NCBI GenBank assembly: GCA_019245755.1
Contig: JAFARC010000048.1
Coordinates: forward strand, 1-64,000
Length of the DNA stretch: 64,000 bases
Source of the DNA: Mycobacteriaceae bacterium
Lineage (GTDB): Bacteria > Actinomycetota > Actinomycetes > Mycobacteriales > Mycobacteriaceae
Reading direction: 5' to 3'
Shown in pieces: positions 27,904 through 36,526 of the stretch (position 1 is the first letter of the stretch; each line of letters begins with the position of its first letter). Below the pieces are notes generated by a model, which was not told the origin of the DNA, searched no databases, and was given only the letters and a program-made list of their open reading frames with translations. The position numbers and the translations under genes are program-made.

Positions 27904-29543
27904 TAGGCCTTCGCACCAACGTGTCTGGCGCTGACATCGTCGGGCGGACGAGATTCGGTGTGCTCCTTCGCCCACCGGTAGTCGGGCTTTCCCGCGGGCG
28001 AGCGCTTGACCTCCTCCACGAGCCAGAGGCTGCGCGGCACTTTGTATCCCGCTATCTCGGCCCGCACGAACTGGTCCAGCTCGGCCAGCGTCGGACGGGC
28101 GCCGTCACGGGGCTGCACGACGGCGGCCACCTGCTGGCCGTAACGTGAATCGGGCACGCCGACCACCAGCGCGTCGAACACATCAGGGTGCCCCTTCAGC
28201 GCGGCTTCGACTTCCTCGGGGTAGATCTTCTCGCCACCGCTGTTGATCGACACCGATCCGCGGCCCAGCATGGTGACCGTGCCGTCCTCTTCCACCTGGG
28301 CGTAGTCGCCGGGGATCGCGTAGCGCACGCCGTTGATCACCCGGAACGTCTCGGCGCTCTTCTTTTCGTCCTTGTAGTAGCCGACTGGGACGTGGCCACG
28401 CTTGGCGAGGATGCCCCGCAGACCCGAACCCGGCTTGACTTCGTTCCCGTCCTCGTCGAGCACGACCGTCCACTTGTCGATGGTGACCCGCGGCCCGCCG
28501 CCGTGCGCCTCGCCCTTCGCGACGACGCTGGTCCCCCCGAAGCCGGTTTCCGACGAGCCGATGGAGTCCGTGATGACCCGGTTGGGCAGCAACTCCAGCA
28601 GTTTCTCCTTGATGCTCGGCGAGAACAACGCCGCGGTGCTCGCCAGCAGGAACAGCGACGACAGGTCGTAATCGTTGTCCGCGCTCAGCGCGTCGAGCAA
28701 GGGCCGGGCCATCGCGTCACCGGTGAAGAACAACAGATTCACCTTGTGCTTGTGGATCGTCCGCCACACCTCGTCGGCGTCGAATTCCGGTTCCAGCACC
28801 ACGGTTCCGCCGGAAAACAGCGCCATCCACGTTGCCGACTGCGTCGCGCCGTGAATCATCGGTGGGATCGGGAACCGGATCATCGGCGGCCCGGCGGCCG
28901 CCTGCTTGGCCAGGTCGTACTCGTCTTTGACGTATTCGCCGGTGGCGAAATCGGTTCCGCCGAGCAACACCCGGTAGATGTCCTCGTGGCGCCACATCAC
29001 ACCCTTGGGGAAGCCGGTGGTGCCGCCGGTGTAGAGCAGGTAGATGTCGTCGGGGCTGCGCTCACCGAAATCACGCTCGGGCGAACCATGCTCGAGCGCG
29101 GAGTAGAACTCGACGCCGCCGTAGCGCTGGAAGTCGGCGTCGGTGCCGTCCTCGACCACGAGCACCGTCTTCACGTTCGGGGTGTCCGGTAGCACGTTTG
29201 CGACGCGGTCGCTGTAGCGGCGTTCGTGTACCAGCGCCACCATGTCGGAGTTGTCGAACAGATAACGCAGTTCACCCTCGACGTAGCGGAAGTTGACGTT
29301 GACCAGGATCGCGCCCGCCTTGATGATGCCGAGCATCGCGATCACGATCTCGATGCGGTTGCGGCAGTAGAGCCCGACCTTGTCGTCCTTCTTGACGCCC
29401 TGATCCATCAGGTAGTGCGCGAGGCGGTTGGCCTTCTCCTCGAGTTCGGCGTAGGTCAACTGCTCGTCGCCGCAGATCAGGACGACGCGGTCAGGCACAG
29501 CGTCGATGGCGTGCTCGGCGAGATCGGCAATGTTCAGGGCCAC
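27903..29543 (-). CDS. fadD19: Steroid-CoA ligase FadD19
   Basis: Activates the C26 carboxylate of the sterol side chain to its CoA thioester, the step after P450 oxidation. In rhodococci the orthologue is needed for C24-branched sterols. The 546-residue protein has P-loop YTGGTTGFPKGVMWRHED, the GYYKDEKKSAETFR region, hinge segment SINSGGEKIYPEEVE, and C-terminal KSPAGK-like RSPAGKPDYRW. The reading frame is open for another 1.4 kb upstream, but homology starts at the GTG (ALNIADLAEHA). Directly preceded by a KstR operator. Equivalent to Rv3515c. Confidence 0.93.
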   Translation of the reverse strand: MALNIADLAEHAIDAVPDRVVLICGDEQLTYAELEEKANRLAHYLMDQGVKKDDKVGLYCRNRIEIVIAMLGIIKAGAILVNVNFRYVEGELRYLFDNSDMVALVHERRYSDRVANVLPDTPNVKTVLVVEDGTDADFQRYGGVEFYSALEHGSPERDFGERSPDDIYLLYTGGTTGFPKGVMWRHEDIYRVLLGGTDFATGEYVKDEYDLAKQAAAGPPMIRFPIPPMIHGATQSATWMALFSGGTVVLEPEFDADEVWRTIHKHKVNLLFFTGDAMARPLLDALSADNDYDLSSLFLLASTAALFSPSIKEKLLELLPNRVITDSIGSSETGFGGTSVVAKGEAHGGGPRVTIDKWTVVLDEDGNEVKPGSGLRGILAKRGHVPVGYYKDEKKSAETFRVINGVRYAIPGDYAQVEEDGTVTMLGRGSVSINSGGEKIYPEEVEAALKGHPDVFDALVVGVPDSRYGQQVAAVVQPRDGARPTLAELDQFVRAEIAGYKVPRSLWLVEEVKRSPAGKPDYRWAKEHTESRPPDDVSARHVGAKA

Positions 29544-29554
29544 GGACCCCAAAT

Positions 29555-29568
29555 TAGAACGTGTTACA
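29555..29568. promoter_or_regulatory. KstR operator between fadD19 and echA19
   Basis: TAGAACGTGTTACA, a perfect TnnAACnnGTTnnA and identical to the site before chsE4. It lies 11 bp upstream of the fadD19 GTG and 32 bp upstream of the echA19 GTG in a 57-bp divergent gap, so it must act on both genes. Confidence 0.87.
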
Positions 29569-29600
29569 TTTCCTGACAAGTCTGTGGAAGGTGGGACCTT

Positions 29601-30401
29601 GTGAGCGAATCTGAGAAAGCGTCCGACGCCCTCGTTGAGCAGCGCGGACACACGCTGATCGTGATACTGAACCGGCCGCAGGCGCGCAATGCGCTTTCTA
29701 CCGAGATGCTCTCGATAATGGTTGCAGCCTGGGACCGTGTCGACAACGATCCCGACATCCGGTCCTGCATCCTCACCGGCGCGGGCGGTTACTTCTGCTC
29801 GGGCATGGACCTCAAGGCGGCGACCGACCGACCCCCCGGTGACTCGTTCCAGGACGGCAGCTACGACCCGTCGCGCATCGACGGCCTGCTCAAGGGCCGG
29901 CGACTGAACAAGCCGCTGATCGCCGCCGTCGAGGGCCCCGCGATCGCCGGCGGCACCGAGATCCTGCAGGCCACCGACATCCGGATCGCCGGCGAGAGCG
30001 CCAAGTTCGGCATCTCCGAGGCGAGATGGAGCCTTTACCCGATGGGCGGCTCGGCGGTTCGGCTGCCGCGTCAGATCCCCTACACCGTGGCCTGCGATCT
30101 GCTGCTGACCGGCCGGCACATCAAGGCCGCCGAAGCCAAGGAGATCGGCCTGATCGGGTATGTCGTTCCGGACGGTCAGGCGCTGACCAAGGCGCTCGAG
30201 ATCGCTGAGCTGATCAACCACAACGGGCCGCTGGCGGTGCAGGCGATCCTGCAGTCGATCCGCGAGACCGAGGGCATGAACGAGAACGACGCGTTCAAGA
30301 TCGACACCCAGCTCGGCATCAAGGTGTTCCTCAGCCAGGACGCCAAAGAAGGGCCGAAGGCCTTCGCCGAGAAGCGTCGCCCGAACTTCCACGGCCGCTG
30401 A
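29601..30401 (+). CDS. echA19: Steroid enoyl-CoA hydratase EchA19
   Basis: Crotonase of 266 residues that hydrates the enoyl-CoA of the sterol side chain. Oxyanion-hole segments are [15 protein letters not shown] and [14 protein letters not shown], and the second catalytic region is [23 protein letters not shown] start, with GGAAGGTGG about 8 bases upstream. Equivalent to Rv3516. It is a single-gene unit; a palindrome and then the DUF559-like gene follow on the same strand. Confidence 0.92.
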   Translation: MSESEKASDALVEQRGHTLIVILNRPQARNALSTEMLSIMVAAWDRVDNDPDIRSCILTGAGGYFCSGMDLKAATDRPPGDSFQDGSYDPSRIDGLLKGRRLNKPLIAAVEGPAIAGGTEILQATDIRIAGESAKFGISEARWSLYPMGGSAVRLPRQIPYTVACDLLLTGRHIKAAEAKEIGLIGYVVPDGQALTKALEIAELINHNGPLAVQAILQSIRETEGMNENDAFKIDTQLGIKVFLSQDAKEGPKAFAEKRRPNFHGR

Positions 30402-30425
30402 CGGCCGTCCCCGGCCCACTGACAC

Positions 30426-30485
30426 CGCGAACGTGCACCCCCTGGGATTCCGAGCCAATTTTTTCGCAACAGGTGCACGTTCGCG
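30426..30485. repeat. 14-bp perfect inverted repeat after echA19
   Basis: CGCGAACGTGCACC (30426-30439) is repeated in inverse as GGTGCACGTTCGCG (30472-30485), with a 32-base AT-richer loop. As RNA this would form a long GC stem just after echA19 and before the next gene. The outer arm CGCGAACGTG is shared with the hairpin at 52500-52529. It could be a terminator-like structure or a dispersed repeat. Confidence 0.8.
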
Positions 30486-30518
30486 CCGCCTGTCGGTGCG
30501 CAACGCCAAAATGCCCAC

Positions 30519-31373
30519 ATGGGGCCCGAGCCATTCATCGGCAGCGAGGCCGTCGCTGCCGGACAACTCACGCCCTACGCGCTGCGGAGCCGGTTCAAAG
30601 CCATCTATCCCGACGTCTACATCGCCGCGGACGCCGAGCTCACCTCCCCCACCAAGGCACACGCAGCGTGGCTGTGGTCTGACCGCCGAGGGGTACTTGC
30701 CGGCTTCTCCGCGTCCGCGCTGCACCGGGCGAAGTGGATCGACGCGCACAAGCCGGCCGAGATTCTGCACCCGAATCGTCACCCGCCGCGGGGCGTCAAA
30801 ACCTACTTGGACCGCTTCGCCGCGGACGAAGTGCAGTTCATCAGGGGCATGCGTGTAACCACCCCCGCGCGCACCGCGTTCGATCTCGCATGCCGCCATC
30901 CAACCGAAAGCGCCGTGGCGGCGATCGACTCGCTCGCACGCGCCACCCACCTGCAGCCCGCCGACGTCGAGCGGATAGCGCGGCGTTACCCCGGCCGTCG
31001 CGGCATCAAGCGGGCCCGCGCCAGCCTCGAGCTCGTCGACCCCGGCGCCGAATCCCCGCGTGAAACGGGGTTACGACTGCTGCTGATCCGTGCAAACTTT
31101 CCGCGACCGCAGACGCAGATCCCCGTCTACGACGACTTCGGACACCTGATCGCCCGGCTCGACATGGGCTGGCAGGACCTCCGCGTCGCCGTCGAGTACG
31201 AAGGCGATCACCATAGGTCCGACCCGCGACAATTCACCAACGACATTCGCCGCGTGGAGACACTGACCGAACTCGGCTGGATCATCGTCCGCGTGACGGC
31301 GCAGGACACGCCGGCCGGCATCATCCGCAGAGTGGCCGCCGCCCGGGCCCGCCCGACGGCTTGGTCGGGGTGA
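30519..31373 (+). CDS. DUF559/PD-(D/E)XK-like protein of unknown function
   Basis: A 284-residue protein. The N-terminal half resembles the winged-helix regions found in AbiEi-like proteins (YALRSRFKAIYPDVYIAADAE). The C-terminal part looks like a Vsr/DUF559-type nuclease fold: Asp in ARLDMGWQDLRVAVEYEGD and the EYEGDHHRSD segment, then a final strand GWIIVRVTAQD. Position and size match Rv3517 in M. tuberculosis (recalled). It has no obvious part in sterol breakdown. Its 3' end overlaps the end of cyp142 by 53 bases, tail to tail. A nuclease role is inferred from fold residues only. Confidence 0.7.
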   Translation: MGPEPFIGSEAVAAGQLTPYALRSRFKAIYPDVYIAADAELTSPTKAHAAWLWSDRRGVLAGFSASALHRAKWIDAHKPAEILHPNRHPPRGVKTYLDRFAADEVQFIRGMRVTTPARTAFDLACRHPTESAVAAIDSLARATHLQPADVERIARRYPGRRGIKRARASLELVDPGAESPRETGLRLLLIRANFPRPQTQIPVYDDFGHLIARLDMGWQDLRVAVEYEGDHHRSDPRQFTNDIRRVETLTELGWIIVRVTAQDTPAGIIRRVAAARARPTAWSG

Positions 31374-32547
31374 ACACCACGGGCATTTCCTCCAGCCCGC
31401 TGACGAAGTTGGCCCGGCGCAACGGCAGCGCGTCCTCGGACGCCAGCCGCAGGTCCGGTAGGCGCTGCAACAGCCGGCGCTGCATCAGTGTGAGCTCCAG
31501 GCGCGCCAACTGGTTGCCCAGGCAGAAGTGGGTGCCGAACCCGAACGCGACGTGATTGTTTGGGTAGCGGTCGATGCGGAAGTCCTCGGGGTCGTCGAAC
31601 GCCTTCTCGTCGAAGTTGGCCGACTCGAACAGCAGCATGATCTTCTCGCCCTGCGTGAGCTCGGTGCCGTGGAACTCGGTGTCCGCGGTCAGCATGCGGC
31701 ACATGTTCTTCACCGGTGAAGTCCAGCGCAGCATCTCCTCCACAGCGCCCGGCAGCAGCCCGATATCCTCGATCAGCTGCGAATGCTGGTCGGGATGGCG
31801 CAGAAGTTGCGCGGTCCCGCCGGACAGGGTGTGCCGGGTGGTCTCGTCACCGCCGATCAGGATCAGCAGCGTCTCGACGACGATCTCGTCGTCGGTCAAC
31901 CGCTCCCCGTCGACCTCGGCGTGAATCAGCACGCTGATCAGGTCGTCCGTGGGATCCTTGCGCCGCTGCGCGATCATGTCCGTCGTGAACGCGTAGTAGG
32001 CCGCGTAGGCGTCCATCGTCACCTGGAAATCGTCGTCCGACACATGGGAGCTGAGGAAGGTCACCAAGTCATCGGACCACTTCAGAAACATCTCGCGCTG
32101 CTCCGGACGCACCCCGAGCATGTCGCCGATGACCGCCATCGGCAGCGGCGCGGCGAGGTCGCGGACGAAGTCGCACTCGCCACGCTCGCAGACCGCGTCG
32201 ATCAGCGCGTCACACATGGCACCGATCGACTCCTCCTTGTCGCGCACCCGCTTACGGGTGAAGCCCGCGTTGACCAGCTTGCGCCGCAACAGATGTGCGG
32301 GATCGTCCATGTCGATCATCATCGGCATGGCCGGCTGGTCGGGCCGGATGCCGCCGGCGTTCGAGAACAGCTCGGGTTGGCGTTCGGCCTCGATCACCCC
32401 CTGGTATGTCGCAGCGCCGGCCAACCCGTTGCGGTCCCTGAAGATCGGCTCGTGAGCCCGCATCCACCGGTACGCCGCGTGCGAATCACCGGCGTAGAAG
32501 TTCCCGTCGGCAAAGTCCACGTCCGGCCGTGTCTCGTTCACCAGCAC
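31321..32547 (-). CDS. cyp142: Cytochrome P450 CYP142, sterol C26/C27 hydroxylase
   Basis: Oxidises the terminal methyl of cholesterol or cholestenone through alcohol and aldehyde to the acid, a backup to CYP125 with opposite stereochemistry. The 408 residues include the I-helix GGDETTRHTLSGG, the K-helix EEMLRW, and the heme loop FGFGTHFCLGNQLARLEL with the axial Cys at 342. The C-terminal tail overlaps the neighbouring gene, so the last 15 or so residues may vary. Equivalent to Rv3518c. It diverges from an acetoacetate decarboxylase-like gene (38-bp gap), where I see no KstR operator. Confidence 0.92.
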   Translation of the reverse strand: MLVNETRPDVDFADGNFYAGDSHAAYRWMRAHEPIFRDRNGLAGAATYQGVIEAERQPELFSNAGGIRPDQPAMPMMIDMDDPAHLLRRKLVNAGFTRKRVRDKEESIGAMCDALIDAVCERGECDFVRDLAAPLPMAVIGDMLGVRPEQREMFLKWSDDLVTFLSSHVSDDDFQVTMDAYAAYYAFTTDMIAQRRKDPTDDLISVLIHAEVDGERLTDDEIVVETLLILIGGDETTRHTLSGGTAQLLRHPDQHSQLIEDIGLLPGAVEEMLRWTSPVKNMCRMLTADTEFHGTELTQGEKIMLLFESANFDEKAFDDPEDFRIDRYPNNHVAFGFGTHFCLGNQLARLELTLMQRRLLQRLPDLRLASEDALPLRRANFVSGLEEMPVVFTPTKPSGGPGRRPLCG

Positions 32548-32585
32548 CCTCCAATTCGTCGCGGTCCGGCGCTACAGTGAGGGCC

Positions 32586-33308
32586 ATGCCAGCCTCCCAG
32601 CACACCATCGCCGGCACGGTGCTTACCATGCCGATCAAGATCCGGAAAGCCGATCAGCACACCGCCATGTTTTCCGTGTCCGCCGCGGCGGCACAGCGGC
32701 TGATCGACTACAGCGGGCTGGAGGTATGCCAATTCCTGCCCGGCCGGGCCGCGGTGATGCTGATGCTGATGCGGTATGTGGACGGCGACCTCGGGCGCTA
32801 TCACGAGTTCGGCACCGCGGTGATGGTCAACCCGCCCGGCTCGCGCCTCCGCGGACCCCGAGCGCTCAAAGATGCGGCGGCGTTCATCCATCACCTCCCG
32901 GTCGACCAGGCGTTCACCCTGGAAGCCGGGCAACGGATTTGGGGTTTCCCCAAGGTGATCGCCGATTTCACAGTCCGCGACGGCGGCCGGTTCGGCTTCG
33001 ACGTCAGCATCGATGGCCAGCTGGTCGCGGGGATGGAGTTCCGCCGCGGGCTGCCCGCGCCGACCGCCTTGATGACCCGAAGCCAGGTGCTGCGCACCTA
33101 CTCCCATCGCGACGGCACGACCCGCGAAATCCCGTGGGAGATGAGGTTGACCGGTGTGCGGGCCCGCCCCGGCGGTGTTCGGCTGTGGTTGGGCGATCAC
33201 CCGTACGCCAAAGAGCTTGCATCGCTTGGCCTGCCGAAGCGAGCCCTCACATCGGCGTCGGTTGCCAACGTCCAGATGACCTTCGGCGACGCGCACGAGC
33301 TCGGCTAG
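32586..33308 (+). CDS. Acetoacetate decarboxylase-like protein
   Basis: A 240-residue protein of the ADC fold, with family-like segments EAGQRIWGFPKVIADF (the Lys lies where a catalytic Lys could sit) and YVDGDLGRYHEFG. Equivalent to Rv3519 in position and length. Members of this branch have not been shown to decarboxylate acetoacetate; a hydrophobic-ligand or steroid-binding role is plausible. The chosen ATG follows the GGGCC of the leader; an in-frame earlier ATG would overlap the cyp142 start region. Diverges from cyp142. Confidence 0.8.
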   Translation: MPASQHTIAGTVLTMPIKIRKADQHTAMFSVSAAAAQRLIDYSGLEVCQFLPGRAAVMLMLMRYVDGDLGRYHEFGTAVMVNPPGSRLRGPRALKDAAAFIHHLPVDQAFTLEAGQRIWGFPKVIADFTVRDGGRFGFDVSIDGQLVAGMEFRRGLPAPTALMTRSQVLRTYSHRDGTTREIPWEMRLTGVRARPGGVRLWLGDHPYAKELASLGLPKRALTSASVANVQMTFGDAHELG

Positions 33309-33341
33309 AAGCACCCGGCCCAGTACGCCCACCCGGCCAAT

Positions 33342-34394
33342 TTAGAACCCGTTCTGATCCGCGCGCAACAGCGTCGCAAGCTCTCGTACCTGCTCGGCGG
33401 TGCGTCCCGTGACGACCATCATCGTGACGCCGGCCCGCTCCCAGACGGTGATCTGCTTACGCACGTAGTCCAGGTCACCGACGATGACCGCGTCGTCGAC
33501 GAGCTCGTCGGGAATGACCCGTGCCGCCTCGTCCTTGCGGTCGCTGCGGAACAACGCGGTCACCTCGTCGACCACCTCGCCGTAGCCCATCCGCCGGTAA
33601 ACGTCGGCGTGGAAGTTGGTGTCCTCGGCGCCCATGCCGCCCATGTAGAGCGCCAGGTACGGCTTGATCCCCGCGAAGGCTGCGGCCCGGTCGTCGGTGA
33701 TCACCACCTGCGCGGTTGCGCAGATCTCGAAGTCCTCCCGCTGGCGTCGCGCGCCAGGGCGGGCAAACCCCTCGTCGAGCCACGAGTTGTACATGTCGGC
33801 CAGGCGCGGCGTGTAGAAGATCGGCAGCCAACCGTCGCAGATCTCGGCGGCCAGCGCGACGTTCTTGGGTCCTTCGGCGCCCAGGAAGATCGGGATATCG
33901 GCGCGCAGCGGATGGGTGATCGGCTTGAGCGCCTTGCCCAGCCCGGTGGTGCCCGCGCCGGTCAACGGCAGCGGGTAGTGCGGTCCGTCGCTGGTGACGG
34001 GCCGTTCCCGCGCCCACACCTGGCGCACGATGTCGATGTACTCCCGGGTCCGGGCCAGCGGCCTGGGAAACGGCTGTCCGTACCAGCCCTCGACCACCTG
34101 CGGGCCGGATACCCCGAGCCCCAGGATGTGCCGGCCGCCGGACAGGTGGTCCAACGTCAAGGCGGCCATCGCGCACCCGGTCGGGGTCCGCGCCGACAGT
34201 TGCACCACCGACGTGCCCAGCCGGAGCCGGCGGGTGGCCGAACCCCACCACGCCAGCGGCGTGTAGGCGTCCGAGCCCCAAGCTTCTGCGGTGAACACCG
34301 CGTCGAAACCGGAGTCCTCGGCCGCTCGCACCAGCTCCGCGGGGTTCTCCGGCGGCTGCGCGCCCCAGTAACCCAGTTGCAAACCGAGCTTCAT
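33342..34394 (-). CDS. LLM-class F420-dependent oxidoreductase
   Basis: A 350-residue luciferase-like TIM barrel. Typical segments are LQLGYWGAQPPENPAELVRAAEDSG (only partly quoted), FTAEAWGSDAYTP, SGPQVVEGWYG, and GDLDYVRKQI at the end. Mycobacterial members use F420 rather than FMN. Equivalent to Rv3520c. It shares a KstR operator with the divergent DUF35 gene, so it belongs to the sterol response. The substrate and reaction are unknown. Confidence 0.87.
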   Translation of the reverse strand: MKLGLQLGYWGAQPPENPAELVRAAEDSGFDAVFTAEAWGSDAYTPLAWWGSATRRLRLGTSVVQLSARTPTGCAMAALTLDHLSGGRHILGLGVSGPQVVEGWYGQPFPRPLARTREYIDIVRQVWARERPVTSDGPHYPLPLTGAGTTGLGKALKPITHPLRADIPIFLGAEGPKNVALAAEICDGWLPIFYTPRLADMYNSWLDEGFARPGARRQREDFEICATAQVVITDDRAAAFAGIKPYLALYMGGMGAEDTNFHADVYRRMGYGEVVDEVTALFRSDRKDEAARVIPDELVDDAVIVGDLDYVRKQITVWERAGVTMMVVTGRTAEQVRELATLLRADQNGF

Positions 34395-34427
34395 CGCAGC
34401 CTCCTGACCGCTTCTTGCGACACTTGT

Positions 34428-34441
34428 TAGAACCTGTTCTA
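34428..34441. promoter_or_regulatory. KstR operator between LLM and DUF35/ltp4/ltp3 units
   Basis: TAGAACCTGTTCTA is a near-perfect palindrome and fits TnnAACnnGTTnnA. It lies 34 bp from the LLM ATG and only 9 bp before the GTG of the DUF35 gene, so that transcript is probably leaderless or nearly so. Confidence 0.86.
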
Positions 34442-34450
34442 CTCGATGGC

Positions 34451-35443
34451 GTGACCGTCAGCCAAAGTCGCCCGACGCTGCTCGACACCCATGAGCCGCC
34501 CCTTTCGGCGCCGTTGAAACTGTCCTTTGACTACACCCGTTCGGTCGGTCCGACGCTCGGCCAGTTCTTCACCGCACTGCGCGAGCGTCGCATCGTCGGG
34601 GTACGCGGATCCGATGGCCGGGTCCTCGTGCCGGTCGCCGAATACGACCCCGTCAGCTACCAACGGCTGACCGAGATCGTACCGGTGGCCAGTGTTGGCA
34701 CGGTGCAGTCGTGGACCTGGCAGCCCGAGCCGTTGGCCGGCCAGCCGCTGGACCGCCCGTTCGCGTGGGCGCTGATCAAACTCGACGGCGCCGACACTGC
34801 GCTGCTGCACGCCGTCGACGCCGGATCCCCTGATGCGATCAGCACCGGAGCGCGAGTGCACGCGCACTGGGTCGACGAGCCGCAGGGCGCGATTACCGAC
34901 ATCGCGCACTTCGCGCTCGGCGACCAAACCGAGCAGGCCCCACCGGCTGCCGACGAGCGCGATCCGGTGAAGATGCTCGTCACACCGATCAGCATCGAAA
35001 TCCAGCACAGCGCCTCGCATGAGGAGAGCGCGTATCTGCGCGCCCTGCAGGAGGGCAAGTTGCTGGGGGCGCGCACCGGCAAGGATGGCAAGGTTTACTT
35101 CCCGCCGCACGGCGCGGACCCGGCGACCGGTCTGCCGACGACCGAGTTCGTCGAGCTGCCCGACAGGGGCACCGTCACCACGTTCGCGATCATCAACATC
35201 CCGTTCGCCGGCCAGCGGATCAAACCGCCCTACGTCGCGGCCTATGTGCTGCTCGACGGCGCCGACATCCCGTTCCTGCATCTGGTCCAGGAGATCGACG
35301 TATCCGAAGTCCGGATGGGGATGCGGGTCGAGGCGGTCTGGAAGTCGCGCGAGCAGTGGGGGCTGGGCATCGACAACATCGAGTATTTCCGTCCCAGCGG
35401 CGAACCCGACGCCGATTACGACACCTACAAGCACCACCTGTGA
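34451..35443 (+). CDS. Tandem DUF35 OB-fold protein, partner of Ltp4/Ltp3
   Basis: A 330-residue protein made of two DUF35-like halves. The repeats show as TLGQFFTALRERRIVGVRGSDG near residue 40 and SAYLRALQEGKLLGARTGKDG near 195. No cysteine is present, so the zinc ribbon of many DUF35 proteins is missing. DUF35 domains in this regulon bind thiolase-like aldolases (as ChsH2 does with Ltp2), and the next two genes are such proteins. Equivalent to Rv3521. The GTG at 34451 is chosen because an upstream ATG would fall before the operator. Confidence 0.82.
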   Translation: MTVSQSRPTLLDTHEPPLSAPLKLSFDYTRSVGPTLGQFFTALRERRIVGVRGSDGRVLVPVAEYDPVSYQRLTEIVPVASVGTVQSWTWQPEPLAGQPLDRPFAWALIKLDGADTALLHAVDAGSPDAISTGARVHAHWVDEPQGAITDIAHFALGDQTEQAPPAADERDPVKMLVTPISIEIQHSASHEESAYLRALQEGKLLGARTGKDGKVYFPPHGADPATGLPTTEFVELPDRGTVTTFAIINIPFAGQRIKPPYVAAYVLLDGADIPFLHLVQEIDVSEVRMGMRVEAVWKSREQWGLGIDNIEYFRPSGEPDADYDTYKHHL

Positions 35444-35457
35444 AGGGCTCCAGACGC

Positions 35458-36525
35458 ATGACTGAACGCGACATCGCGGTCGTGGGCTTCGCGCACGCCC
35501 CCCACGTACGCCACACCGATGGGACCACCAACGGCGTCGAGATGCTGATGCCGTGCTTCGCCCAGCTGTACGAAGAGCTGGGCATCACCAAGGCCGACAT
35601 CGGGTTCTGGTGCTCTGGTTCATCGGATTACCTTGCCGGGAGGGCGTTTTCGTTCATCTCGGCGATCGACTCGATTGGCGCGGTGCCGCCGATCAACGAG
35701 TCACACGTCGAGATGGATGCGGCATGGGCGGCCTATGAGGCCTACGTCAAGCTGCTTACCGGCGAGGTCGACACCGCTCTGGTGTACGGCTTCGGCAAGT
35801 CGTCTGCCGGCGTGCTGCGCCGGATCCTGGCCCTGCAGACCGACCCGTACACCGTCGCGCCGCTGTGGCCGGATTCGGTGTCGATGGCCGGCCTGCAGGC
35901 CCGCTTCGGACTCGACTCCGGCAAGTGGACCGCCGAGCAGATGGCGCAGGTGGCGTTGGACTCGTTCGCCAACGCGGAGCGCACCGACTCGGAAACGCCC
36001 GCCAAGAGCATCGACGACCTACTGGGCCGCCCCTTTTTCGCCGATCCTCTGCGTCGCCACGACATCGCGCCGATCACCGACGGAGCGGCGGCGGTGGTGC
36101 TGGCCGCCGGAGACCGGGCCCGTGAACTGCGCGAGAACCCAGCCTGGATCACCGGTTTCGAGCATCGCATCGAGTCCCCGGTGTTGGGTGCGCGCGATCT
36201 GACCCTGTCGCCCTCGACGGCGGCCTCGGCCAGCGTTGCGACGGGTGGCGACCCCAGCTCCATCGACCTCGCCGAACTGCACGCACCTTTCACCCACCAG
36301 CATCTGATTCTCGCCGAGGCCATCTCACTGCCGTCCAGAACCACCGTGAATGCTTCGGGCGGTGCCCTGGCGGCCAACCCGATGTTCGTCGCGGGCCTGG
36401 AGCGGATCGGCTTCGCCGCACAGCACATTTGGGACCGCTCAGCGCAGCGGGTGCTCGCCCACGCGACCAGCGGGCCCGCGCTGCAACAGAATTTGGTGGC
36501 CGTCATGGAAGGAAAGGACCGCTAG
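35458..36525 (+). CDS. ltp4: Thiolase-like lipid-transfer/aldolase protein Ltp4
   Basis: A 355-residue SCP2-thiolase-like protein. The frame is open upstream into the DUF35 gene, but the ATG starts MTERDIAVVGFAHAPHV as expected. The C-terminal NASGGALAANPMFVAGLERIG is the conserved thiolase glycine loop. Conserved thiolase Cys nucleophiles are not evident, which fits an aldolase rather than thiolase. With Ltp3 it is reported in rhodococci to cleave C24-branched side chains. Equivalent to Rv3522. It ends 1 bp before ltp3. Confidence 0.88.
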   Translation: MTERDIAVVGFAHAPHVRHTDGTTNGVEMLMPCFAQLYEELGITKADIGFWCSGSSDYLAGRAFSFISAIDSIGAVPPINESHVEMDAAWAAYEAYVKLLTGEVDTALVYGFGKSSAGVLRRILALQTDPYTVAPLWPDSVSMAGLQARFGLDSGKWTAEQMAQVALDSFANAERTDSETPAKSIDDLLGRPFFADPLRRHDIAPITDGAAAVVLAAGDRARELRENPAWITGFEHRIESPVLGARDLTLSPSTAASASVATGGDPSSIDLAELHAPFTHQHLILAEAISLPSRTTVNASGGALAANPMFVAGLERIGFAAQHIWDRSAQRVLAHATSGPALQQNLVAVMEGKDR

Positions 36526-36526
36526 C

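Noticed and set aside
27903..30950. A 1,015-residue fusion reading through fadD19 and upstream sequence
   Set aside because: The upstream 460 codons are antisense to echA19 and the DUF559 gene and cross the KstR operator; FadD19 begins at 29543.
33343..33356. KstR-like TAGAACCCGTTCTG inside the last codons of the LLM gene
   Set aside because: One mismatch, inside coding sequence at a gene end, and no promoter for it; the stop codon and last codons explain the sequence.
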